DNA from: Carnegiea gigantea
Lineage: Eukaryota > Streptophyta > Magnoliopsida > Caryophyllales > Cactaceae
NCBI GenBank assembly: GCA_029747015.1
Contig: JAKOGI010000052.1
Coordinates: 154,001 to 218,000, forward strand
Direction of reading: 5' to 3'
Length of the DNA stretch: 64,000 nucleotides
Part shown: positions 35,590-45,372 of the stretch, piece after piece
Layout: each line of letters opens with the position of its first letter
Numbering within the stretch: the stretch's first letter is position 1
Position numbers and translations under genes: made by a program
Notes under the pieces: model-generated
Database searches by the model: none
What the model was told of the DNA's origin: nothing
The model's input: only the letters and a program-made list of their open reading frames with translations

Positions 35590-36500
35590 GAAAAAGCGCG
35601 TCCAGGGTACGCGTAGGCTCATAAAAGTCGGAAGGCCACCCTATTGCGCCTTGAAACGGGTTAGACTCAGCTCATTCTTAAAGTTCGTAGTTTTTTGAGC
35701 TTCAAATCGGGACGCAAAGCCTACGAAGCCCGCACTTTATAGATCATAACGGACCATTTGGGGAAGAAAAAAGGGAAAAAATCCTTTTTAAGGGGCCATG
35801 ACCCTTCCTTTTTTTTTTTTTTTTTGGTGGAAGCCTTTTAACCAAGTTGCTACAAGAAGTACACAAAGCATATTGGTACTATTGAACTTGAGTTTGGAGC
35901 TGAAAATCCTAACCCTAGTAAAGGCAATTTAGTAAGTATTTTGTTCTCCTTTCTTCTTTTAGACTTCATTCTTCATCCTCCTCCTCCTTCTCTGTTATTC
36001 GATAGCCATGGAATGTTTTTCTTTGTTCCCTTTTATTATTTTTTTTCTTTTTTGACTTCAAGGATGTCAAAAATGGTGCCTTCTATAGTGCTATAATGGT
36101 ACCAAACCATTGCTTTATTTTGTGTGCTTCTTAATCTTTCTCCCTTTCTTTCTATCTATCTCGGACTTTTTCTTTCTCTTTTCTCCAGACAAGGTGGCAA
36201 CATGTGTTATGTTTTTGGGATTCAATTTATAATAATCCAATTGAGGTGTGTTTAATGCTTTAATTGTATTTTGCCGTGCTTAATTGATTCTCATTTGTTT
36301 TTCTGGTGGTTGGTGAAAATCACTTATTTGATACCATTATCTAGTTTATTTTCAAAGAAATATGGTTTTCGAATAATTTTCAAGCATTCTTTTATTAAAA
36401 GTGCGCTTCACATCTAAAAAGTCTGCACCTTCTCCTCGAAGCCCGCACCCTAGGCCCCAGGACCCTTTGCGCTTTATTTTGCCTCAGATGTTTTTTAATC
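35590..36500. mobile_element. Insertion inside the proline-rich pseudogene
   Basis: Sequence here is unlike the G-rich host on both sides. It begins AAAAAGCGCGTCCAGGGTAC and ends GGACCCTTTGCGCTTTATTT then GCCTCAGATG, weakly inverted termini, and is non-coding. GCGC/CCTCAG words recur at 37600-37860. Edges are approximate. Confidence 0.5.
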
Positions 36501-36620
36501 TAAGAGGGGAGGTGAAGACAATCACAATGGTTGGAGATTTAATACAATGAAAATTGCTCGGACCATCCCCCTCTTCCTGTACCTCGTCTTCTCTTTTTCT
36601 GTCTAGCATTGCAACATTGT

Positions 36621-36660
36621 GGCAAATTATTATGTACACTCGGGAGCACGTGCTCGTATC

Positions 36661-36711
<51 letters not shown>

Positions 36712-36799
36712 AGTGTATTTGTCATATATTTTATATTTTAATATATAATTGCTTCTGTGTCATATAAGAATACATACACTCGAGTGTATGATGCAGGTT
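36621..36799. mobile_element. Small AT-rich insertion with (TA)n core
   Basis: A 12-bp direct repeat TTGCAACATTGT occurs at 36609-36620 and 36800-36811, enclosing a stretch that starts GTACACTCGGGAG and ends with the approximate inverse ACTCGAGTGTATG, around a TA microsatellite at about 36666-36709. It could be a small transposon or a local duplication. Confidence 0.45.
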
Positions 36800-37330
36800 T
36801 TGCAACATTGTTGTGGTGGATGGCTGCTTCTACTTCCTATTTTTTCTGCTGATTTTAGTGGTTGGTTTTTTTCCTAACTACTTTGGTGCTGTGTCTAATA
36901 CTTTTATGTGTTCTGCATCTATCACTACTGAACTTATTAGAAGTGTTGCTACAATTTTCAGTACAAATGTTTTGCCTTTAATTTTTCTTCTTCGTTGTGT
37001 GTGTGTTTTTTTGGTTTTTTTTTTAAGTGAAATATATATATTTTATTCATTTACGTTTTCCATCTCTATTACTATGGTGGTGTGTATCAATGTATTTTGA
37101 AGCAGGCACTTTGGCTGTTTGCAAGTCTTGAAGACTTAATCCAATGAAAAATGCTTTCACCTTCAGCAAGCCTTTATATCACTTCCAAAATCAACAAAAA
37201 TAAATTGTAGATAGTCGTTCCATACCAAACATGTATTTTGGTTAGAGTATGTGAGATTAGGGAGTTAGTTGCGGGAAATAAGTACTGTCGTGTCATTTAT
37301 TGATGTCAAGTTATTATTATGCTGCATATT

Positions 37331-38488
37331 TCTGGAGTATTATAATTACTTAATCAACAATGAGAAACTCTTACCTCTATTATTTAACTAAATAAATGGT
37401 GATATAATACATGGTGAAAACATGTATAGATTGTTTGGATGGCAAAGGGGGACAGGACAAATGGTCAATGAAGGGGATGTACCTTAACATGGTCATGTTT
37501 ATTTAGGTTCCCCTCTCACTTATTCACCCTCAAATTAAGCGTGAATGAAAAATAGGATAATGGGAGTTAATAGGTTAAGGGTAGCAAAAGGCTCTCCTCT
37601 AGCTCTCGAGTCTCAACACCCCCCCCTCCTCGACAGGCGAATTAAGGTACGTAGAGATTCATTACCGCCCTTATCCTTTACCTTAGTTTCAAAAAACGCG
37701 AGGCGCACTGAGGCATATAGGGTCCCAAAACGTGAGGCGAGAGGCTAAGAAAAAGCAGAAAAAGGGGAAGATATGGCCTCGCATCCTTGATGCGCACCTC
37801 ATCCCCTCCCTGACGCTGACCCGGTAGACTCACGCCTAGGCGTGCCTCTGGCGGATTTTTTCAAACTAAGTCCTTTTCCCTCAATGCAAGCGCAGAGGAA
37901 GCAAATAAAATCTCTTGTGCAAGAATTGGGGGAACGAACAGGCATAACAAAGGTGAATATACCAAGCAGTGTGTTAAGTACTCAAGTGTAAATATTGAGA
38001 ATTTGTTTTTGGGGGGGGGGGGGGGAACGGTGAGCATGACACTGTATAAAATAATCTTCATTCGTTGACCCAATTACAATTAGGCCTATTTTCTAAGATT
38101 GAAGATCCGAGTATACCAAACTAGTGCAATAAGGATCTTATAAGCAGAGTTTTAATGTTATGGATCTTGTGTGCTCTATATATAGGGAAATTGAATAATT
38201 ATGGAAGTCAATCAAAACTTTTACGGTAACAAAAGAATTATATAGTTCATACGGGTTCCATCACAATTATTCTATTTGCTTATGCTTTTAATTTCACTCG
38301 CTTTTTTTTTCTAAGATTACTTTTTAGTATGTATTTAACTTATCTACATTAAATTAAATGAATAAATTTTAAATAGTTAGCATAGCCCATGCATATGCGA
38401 GCAACCGGAATGCCCTGGAGCTAAATTGCTACTGGCCTTTTTGTTGGGAAAAGACGGAATAATACGGAAGCAAACTCTTTTCGCTCTT
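37331..38488. other. Intergenic with degenerate GCGAGGCGC-type repeat
   Basis: 37600-37860 holds CGCGAGGCGCACTGAGGC, ACGTGAGGCGAGAGGC and GCCTAGGCGTGCC words typical of a plant hAT-like MITE, in degenerate form. A T-then-G run is at about 38004-38025. No gene. Confidence 0.45.
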
Positions 38489-39059
38489 TGTGCAATTAAG
38501 ATAGGCAATACAAATAAATAAATATTGTAGATGGGAACCCATGAATTTTAATGTGGAAAACCCTCCAAAATGAAGATAAAAACCACAAGATTCTCCGTCC
38601 AAATATGCTTCCACTATTTTTATAGTAGGATTACAAAATATATCTCCTCTAAATAATTTAGAGGGTATACACTCAATATCTCACCCACTCGGATGGCACA
38701 CAGAAAGATAGCTCTCACCTAATGTTGGTAGAATACCATCACCAATTCTTGATGATTTTCATCTCAAGTGTTTCTCTCACTTGATTATATTTGTTGCTTA
38801 TTGTTTTGCAAAGATCACTAATCCCTCTATTTATAAGAGTCCATGGAAATTCCTTGCCACGGAATGTTTTACGCCTAAGGCAATGTTAGCGTTAAAACAT
38901 TCCCTAAAAATGAATGTTGAACTATTCCATCTGTATGCAATTCTTCTTCTTTTCATTCCTTCACATTTATTTCCTTTCTTAATTTCTCTCTCATCCGTTT
39001 TTTTACTGTTTTTTTTAAAATTTTTGTAACTTCTACCAATTAAGGAAGGAACGTTAACA
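38489..39059 (-). repeat. 3' LTR of the copia element
   Basis: On the minus strand it runs TGTTAACGTTCCTT to TTGCACA, with a TATA-like TATAAATAGA inside. It matches the LTR at 48501-49079 along its length and is preceded on the minus strand by the polypurine tract. Confidence 0.88.
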
Positions 39060-39077
39060 ATTCTCCCCCTTCCTGAC

Positions 39078-39335
39078 TTAATTGGGGAACATCACGCCAG
39101 CACCTTTGCAACAGTTTTCAAACTTTTTGATCGATAGCACCTTGGTCATCATATCTGACCAATTTTCATCAGTGTGGACTTTCTCGAGTTGTAGGAGTCT
39201 ATCTTTTAATACTTCTCTTATCCAATGATAGCGAACATCAATATGTTTGGAACGAGAGTGGAATGTAGAGTTCTTGGCTAAATGTATAGCACTTTGGCTA
39301 TCACATCGCAGCACATATTTGTCTTGCTCGTAGCC
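39078..39335 (-). pseudogene. Copia RNase H, C-terminal fragment
   Basis: The open reading ending at 39078 contains the copia RNase H end: CDSQSAIHLAKN, HIDVRYHWIRE and DMMTKVL. It is the continuation of the fragment ending near 46808, separated from it by the 7.47-kb nested element whose target duplication is TAGCC. The stop codon is 18 bases before the LTR. It is broken and not expected to be functional. Confidence 0.9.
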
Positions 39336-40738
39336 TGTTAGCAGTTTTACTTAACCGCAAGTGTACGGCGTAGCTGTAGCTAGCAACCGGCAAGTACGGG
39401 TCGAATCCACAGGGAACTTAGTTTCAACTGCTAGAACTAACTCAAGCTAGGCAATCAAGTCGCGGTTGGAAGCTAAACTACGAGAGATAGCGATAACTCA
39501 GGGTTTTAGTAAACAGCAGAATAAAAAGCACCTAGGTTGGAATTAATAACACGAATACGCAGATGAATTAATTACTAACCCAATTAAGCATTCCCATGAA
39601 TGTAATACGAATGGATAGATTGTCAATTTAGCCCATCTCCTCCCTCTCTCAAGGGTCGAAGACTAATTCCAGAACCAAAGTCGTCTATTTTCATGAGACT
39701 AAAGGTTGAAGGATTACGAGATCTACAATCTCAAGTCCCAATTAAAGCTTGACTATTTTCATGTCAATACCTTAATTGTGTACTAAGTCGCACTAGGTAA
39801 AGGTTTCGTCTCTCAACGCTCCCCTAAACCCCAATAAAAATGGACGAATACTCTTTCGAGCATTTCGTCGAGCATGTGGCGTGCATAGTAGAATTCGCAA
39901 TTACAAAACAAAGGGGGAGCAAGAATTGGGCTAGTTTACAATTCAATCATACATACTCGGCATTAATCCCAACCTAAGTTGAGGATTTAGCCTACAATCA
40001 TACTAAACGCAATAATCGCAACATTCAACCAAAGTGTCATGATAATTGAATTCTAAAACAAGAAGACAAGAGAGAGAAGAGATAAGAACGAGAACCTGGA
40101 ATTAATTGAATGAAAATAATCTTCAATCCAAGAACAATTCTCAAGAACAAGAATTAAACTAAAGTTAACCTAAGAATCGCCTAGACAGGATACTGAGAGA
40201 GAACTAAACGTAAACCAAGCGTAAAACTAAATGGAAAACTGACTGTCCCCCAAAACAGCCCCGAAGGAGAGTTTAAGTCGCGTCGCGGAACGGGGGCGGT
40301 ACGGTCGTGCCTCGGGGCACGGTGGAACCGTGCCAAAACACTGCCCGAAACACCCCAGGACGGCACAAATGGCACGGCCCAACCGTGCCACATGGCACGG
40401 TCGTGCCATGTGGCACGGCCAGGCCGTGCCACTTGGCTGCCCGGCCAAGTGTGCCGGTTCCCGGGGGGTCAGCCGCACTTCGTGGGCCCGGTTCCGTGGG
40501 ACTTCTGTGCGACGCTTTTCTGCAACTTTTCTCGCCTTCTTGGCACTCCTTTCTTCTAAATGTTGTTCATCTTTCCTTTTCTTCAATAAAGTTCCTGAAA
40601 ATATCGAAAGATGTTATATACATTAAAGGTATGCAAAAGGAAGCCGATTTGACCCTTCCTTGACACAATTTAACATGAAAACGGAGGAGGAAAAGGGTCA
40701 AATAGGGGCTAAAAATGGGACAAAATGGAGGTTCATCA
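39336..40738 (-). repeat. 3' LTR of the nested Ty3-type element
   Basis: 1,403 bp. It contains, at about 40300-40490, an array of GTGCCAC/GTGGCAC and CGTGCC palindromic words. Open frames inside it on both strands (for example 40181-40663) come from this GC-rich array and are not genes. Confidence 0.92.
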
Positions 40739-42720
40739 CACCCCCATGCTTATCTCTTGCTTGTCCTCAAGCAAGACTATACTATGAAAGATCAGGGAGG
40801 ATGATGGACCTCTAAACACACCCTCTTCAAGGGAAAGGATGGAGGGCCGATGAATCACGCTAATCATGCATAAAAGGTGGTCAAGTCAAGGTGTGGCAGA
40901 TAATCTCAATGAAAATGTATGCAATGTCATCCATGAATCACCTTGCCCAAATGAAACAACAACACACCCCAATATTGAAACACATAGTATGACATAACCT
41001 TCCTCAACAAATGGTGAGTAAGTAAGACTGGTAGGACCTCACTTGAGGGTAAAGTGGAACACTCCTCTCAATGTGTTTGAAATATATAACAACGGTACGC
41101 TCAATACTCCAACCAATCAGGCAACTACCATACGCTTGGTAAAGTTCTCTACTCTCCACCACGAGAATGCAATATGCAATGTGTCAATCATGAGGGCTTG
41201 CAATAGGGATATAATGGGGCTAAGGTCAAAGGTGAGAAGTGGAATAATTTGAAAAAATGGAGCTATTAGTCAAGGACTAGGGAGCACGAACACTTCCACA
41301 ATTCAACTTAAGGACACAACTTCACACCATACTTGCGAATCGAGTCGCAAAGCTCGCAAAAACCTCTGAGAGGGGACCAAACAAGCTTACCGCGAAAAGT
41401 TTCCATGCTACCCATTTTATTTGCAACTGCTCATTGTTTTCTTCTCTTCCTTTTTTTTTCCCCTTTTTTTTCTTTTCATTGAGAAGCAAAAACGGACGCA
41501 AATGGACAGCGTTGGAGGAAACAAAAACTAATTCGCAATTTCCCCAAATGAGCCACTGATATTGTACCCGAAGTGATAGTTAATTGCCCCAAACATACCC
41601 AACTACATTGTGGAAGTGTCGCCCCACTAGACCTTGACAAGGATGAAGGAAGTATGCATAGGTCAAGTGTGTAATTAATGTGGTGCAACAACAACGACCG
41701 GGGGGAAGGCTCAAAGGGCTAGCAAAGGGATAGCATACAACAACGGGTGGCTTTCTGGCTAATGTGGCTACATGAACAAAGATCGCCTCAATCATGTCGA
41801 CACATGCAATTGCTAAATGCAATTTCAAGGAGAACAAGACCAAGTTCTAGAGATGCATCATGGATGAATCACACATGAAAGGAAATGGAGACTATATGTA
41901 ATGAATAGTCGTTAGGCTCAAAATCTCACAGATAGACCTACCACAGTCAAGTGACTTACTCTAGAGTATGTCCCATTTGTCAAGTTCAATCAGGTCAAAC
42001 CATATGAATCTCAGGGGTAGTTATCATGCAACGCATGGCAAAGAGATAACGAATGACAAAGACAAACCAATTTACAAAAAAAAAAAAACACGCACAACAA
42101 GACAAGTCGCACCTCAACACACAACTAAACATGATCGATCAATCATCACCCCTTTCAATCTCATCACAAGAGGGGTTTTCGCAAACCGTATTTTTTTGTT
42201 TTTGTTTTTGTTTTTTTCCCCCCCAAAGCAATAAAACTAGCTGAGAAAGCAATAAAGATATAAAGGATGATGAAGAGAAGGGTAAGAGATAGTACCTGAA
42301 AAGCTTACGAACGCCCGACTCGATCATTACTCCTTTTGTTATGCAAAACCTAATTCTACAAGCTCTAAACTATATGCTCGAATAAAAATAAAAAGGCAAA
42401 AACAACAAACTGCATGACATGAAATCCTATCTGAATGATGCAAATGCAAGTGATATCAACCACCTACCCCCACAATGTTACCAGAAAGCGACGAGCTCAC
42501 ACTCCCCCATGCTTGAGATTTTCATTGTCCTCAATGAAAAGGACACAGAAAAGAAACAAGGGTAGGGAAAGGGGGGAAGGGGGGAAAGGGTGGGAGACAC
42601 ACACACGCACACACTTGCTTTTTTTTTTTGTTTTTTTGTTGTTTTTTTTCCGAAAGCAATAAATACCTTGGGTTGCCTCCCAAGAAGCGCTTGTTTTAGG
42701 TCCTAAGCTTGACCGTTATC
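40739..42720 (-). other. Non-coding interior of the nested element
   Basis: About 2 kb between the protease end and the 3' LTR, where an autonomous element would carry its polymerase. All frames are closed. It includes two purine-tract-plus-hairpin motifs (40739-40785 and 42503-42543), a T/C-run at 42190-42226 and a (CA)-like tract at 42598-42614. Confidence 0.7.
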
Positions 42721-43420
42721 TCAGGAATATGAGGCTCGCGTGATGTAGGGAGGTGTGGGGATGGAAGAAGGAAATGACGAGTAAGCCAACACTTCCCCAT
42801 GGCTAAAGTCAGGCATCAGTGTTGCCTGAGGAGGTCCGCCAGTAGCAGTAGTAGGCGGTGGAGATAGGGGAGGCAGAGCAGACGGCCGCAGATAGGATCC
42901 GCCACCCCAGTCATGAAGTTCCACTCTCACGACAGTTGAAGGAGTGGAGACAGTAGGGGCCGCAAGCGCAGACTGCGCACCAGGGGCGGGAGATGAAGTG
43001 GGTGGTGGAAAATAGAAATCCATCCACTCCCCACACATGGTGAAGGATAGGGTGCCCGTTTGCACGTCAATCACCGCCCCTGCGGTCGCGAGGAATGGGC
43101 AACCCAGGAGGAAGGGGGGTGGATAGTCATCGTCTATATCAAGGACGACGAAATCGCAGGGGACCAGGAACTTGCCCACCTGGACTGGGACATCCTCCAG
43201 AATGCCCACAGGTCGCCGGATGGAGCAGTCTGCAAGCTGAATAGTAATGCTGGTGGGTGTGGGGTCCCATAATTACAGCTTCTTGCAGAGAGAGAGCGAC
43301 ATGATGCTCACACTGGCGCCCAGATCACAGAGGGCTCTCTCGATCTGCACATCCCCTATGCAGCATGGGATGGCGAAACTGCGGGATCCTGTAGCTTGGA
43401 TGGCGACCGCCTTTGTAAGA
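42721..43420 (-). pseudogene. Retroelement aspartic protease domain, broken frame
   Basis: The minus frame near 43330-43270 reads CDLGASVSIMSLSLCKKL with the DLGAS active-site motif of Ty3-type proteases, then stops. The rest of the fold follows in the open frame 43209-42721: VPVQVGKFLVPCDFVVLDID and LGCPFLATAGAVIDVQTG (flap and second strand set). After the fold comes a Pro/Ser/Thr-rich tail ending at 42721 with no polymerase. The domain would process the gag polyprotein in an intact element; the internal stop makes this copy inactive unless supplied in trans. Confidence 0.8.
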
Positions 43421-43447
43421 GCGCGCTGCAGGATCCGCCAACGGAAG

Positions 43448-45208
43448 CTACAAAAGCTTCCCTAGATGTGCCCTTCTTGGATAGGAGCTCTCGCAAAAAT
43501 TGAAATTGTGCAGGGGCACTCTTGAGAGCTTCCAGGAAGGGGCTACTGGCATAGATTCGGCGTAAGATTTCCAAGAAACGCTCGAATCTAGGCTCGAGCT
43601 GACATAGCTCGGACCATGCCAATCACTGAGGGTAAGGCATGCGAGAGTGGTAAGGGCGAGCGGTAGGTGGAGGGTGGGTCTCCTCAACAGGGCTCAGATC
43701 CTCATTCTTCTCCCTTCCCTCGGTTCCGGCAGAATCAGGAACCGAAACCACCTCCTGGAGAACCATTACTGGGCTCTCCTCTAACCCCTCGCCCACAGTA
43801 GATATAGCGTTGACTTGACGGCGGGGGTTGACCTCGGTCTGTCCTGGAAGTTGCCCTGAGGTCGAGACAGGTGGTTCACCTGTTGGGCAATCTGAGCAAT
43901 CTGTGTGTCCATCGTTTTCTGATGGGCGACCATGGCATCGACCCTGGAGGTCAGCTGATGGATGGACTCCTTAAGAGTCTCATTGGTCGTAGTCTGGGTC
44001 GTTATGAAGCGTTCCATAAGACTCTCCAGGTGAGATGTAGATTTAGGAGGTGGAGGGGGTGCAGTGTAGGGAGCTCGGTTGTGGAGACCTGGTGGTTGCA
44101 TGGAGTTCTGGGGATGGGGGTTGGGATGTTTATAGAGGGGGTTCGGACGACTATTCCAACCCTGATTGTAGGAGGTGGGGTGGGGGTTATTTTGAGGAGG
44201 TTGGGTGTAGGTATGATAGGCGTTGACGTGCCCAATGCTAGGGGGAGCATTGTAGCACTCAACGGCAGTGTGACCCTGTACACCGCAGGCCTCACAGACA
44301 GCGTAGATCCCCATGGACGGCCCCAGAGAAGTAGCTGATGAGGTGGTCACTTTCTCCAGGCGCTGTGCGAGGGCGTCCACCCTGCTCGCTAGGAGCGTCA
44401 CAGTGTCAATCTCATGCCTGCCACTGCCCCTCTTGGGGGTGGCCCTCTCACTTGACCAATGATAGTTGTTGGAAGCCATCTCTTCCAACAACGCCTTTGC
44501 CGCTTCGATAGATTTGCCCATAAGAGCACCCCCTGCTGCAGCATCAACAGAAATCTTCACCGACCGCTCCAACCCATTGTAGAAGGTCTAGATTAGGAGC
44601 CAGTCGGGAACTCCATGGTGGGGGCACTGGCGCTGGAGGTCCTTAAACCTCTCCCATGCCTCATATAATGACTCACCATCCTGCTGGGCAAAGGAGGTGA
44701 TGTCCGTCCTCAACTTGGCAGTTTTGCCAGGTGGGAAGTACTTGCTGAGGAACGCCTTGGAGAGTACTTCCCAAGTGGTGAACGAGTTGGGTTCCTCGTT
44801 CTGAAGCCAGTCACTGGCTCTATCCCGCAGTGAGAATGGAAAGAGCCGCAGCCGGATCGCATCAGTGGACACCCCGTTCAACTTGATGGTGTCACACTTC
44901 GTTAGGAATCTGCGAAGGTGCACGTTGGGGTCCTCCGCGAGGTGCCCACTGAACTACTCCCTCTCCACAAACGTGATCAGCGCGGGGCTGAGCTTAAAGT
45001 TGTTAGCCTCGATAGCGGGGCTTACGATGGAAGACGTGACGCCCGAGGCTTGTGGCAGGGCGTAGTCTCGCAATACTCGATGATTCTGCTCAGCCATTAG
45101 AACTTGTGCTTGTTGCCTTTTCCTGGCACCGCTTTGCCTTCTGACGGTGGCTTTGATTTCTGGGTCAAAGGGAGCAAGTGGTTGGTCCCTTTGACTACGC
45201 CTGCGCAT
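43448..45208 (-). pseudogene. Retroelement gag with nonsense mutations and CCHC zinc knuckle
   Basis: One minus frame runs 45208-44954, 44923-44588 and 44572-43781, interrupted by in-frame TAG codons near 44951 and 44585. The first part is a basic N-terminus. The second is the retrotransposon gag (capsid) core: LRRFLTKCDTIKLNGVS, ASDWLQNEEPNSFTTWEVL, FLSKYFPPGKTAKL and ESLYEAWERFKDLQRQCPHH. The third contains the knuckle CEACGVQGHTAVEC (Cys-x2-Cys-x4-His-x4-Cys) and a Pro/Asn-rich linker. A shifted frame 43622-43448 carries the linker before the protease (FERFLEILRRIYASSPFLEA). Several lesions mean no full polyprotein is made by this copy. Confidence 0.85.
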
Positions 45209-45348
45209 ACAAAACCAACACTACCAAAGGCGTAAACAGTTTCAAGCACGATAGAGGGAGGGGGAAACGAGAAGGGATAAAAAGAAAAAGAAAAAGAAAA
45301 AGCCTAGTCTAGAGTAGCTAATCGGCTCTAATATTGAAAGGCGCAAGT

Positions 45349-45366
45349 TCCCCGGCAACGGCGCCA
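45349..45366 (-). other. Primer-binding site of the nested element (tRNA-Asp)
   Basis: The minus strand reads TGGCGCCGTTGCCGGGGA, complementary to the 3' end of plant tRNA-Asp, just inside the LTR that ends at 45373. This fixes both orientation and the Athila/Tat-like affiliation. Confidence 0.88.
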
Positions 45367-45372
45367 AAAACT

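Larger units (their letters stand above)
34080..36990 (-). pseudogene. Pseudogene copy of the secreted proline-rich family, split by insertions
   Basis: The minus strand matches the gene at 50066-51708. The signal-peptide part lies at 36800-36988 (reading LKGKTFVLKI-like codons) but its ATG is ATT and the frame hits TAG after about 35 codons. The proline-rich body, recognisable as Pro-rich readings in shifting frames, lies at about 34340-35585. Between them are foreign stretches at 35590-36500 and 36621-36799. The 3' flank (34080-34330) also aligns with 49560-49770: GAAGATCTTTCTTTTAG against GAAGACCTTTCCTTTAA, and GCAGCCGAAAGTTGAGGAAG against GCAGCTGAAAGTCGAAGAAG. Homology in the 5' flank continues to about 37330. 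No functional product is expected. Confidence 0.82.

Noticed and set aside
40181..40663. Overlapping Pro/Arg-rich open frames (also at 46227-46727)
   Set aside because: They lie wholly inside the LTRs of the nested element and derive from the GC-rich palindrome array.
43871..44338. 155-codon plus-strand open frame in the nested element
   Set aside because: Antisense to gag, which has the CCHC knuckle and capsid motifs on the minus strand.
45349..45366. Possible tRNA-Asp gene
   Set aside because: Only the 18 nt complementary to the tRNA 3' end are present, next to an LTR; it is a primer-binding site.
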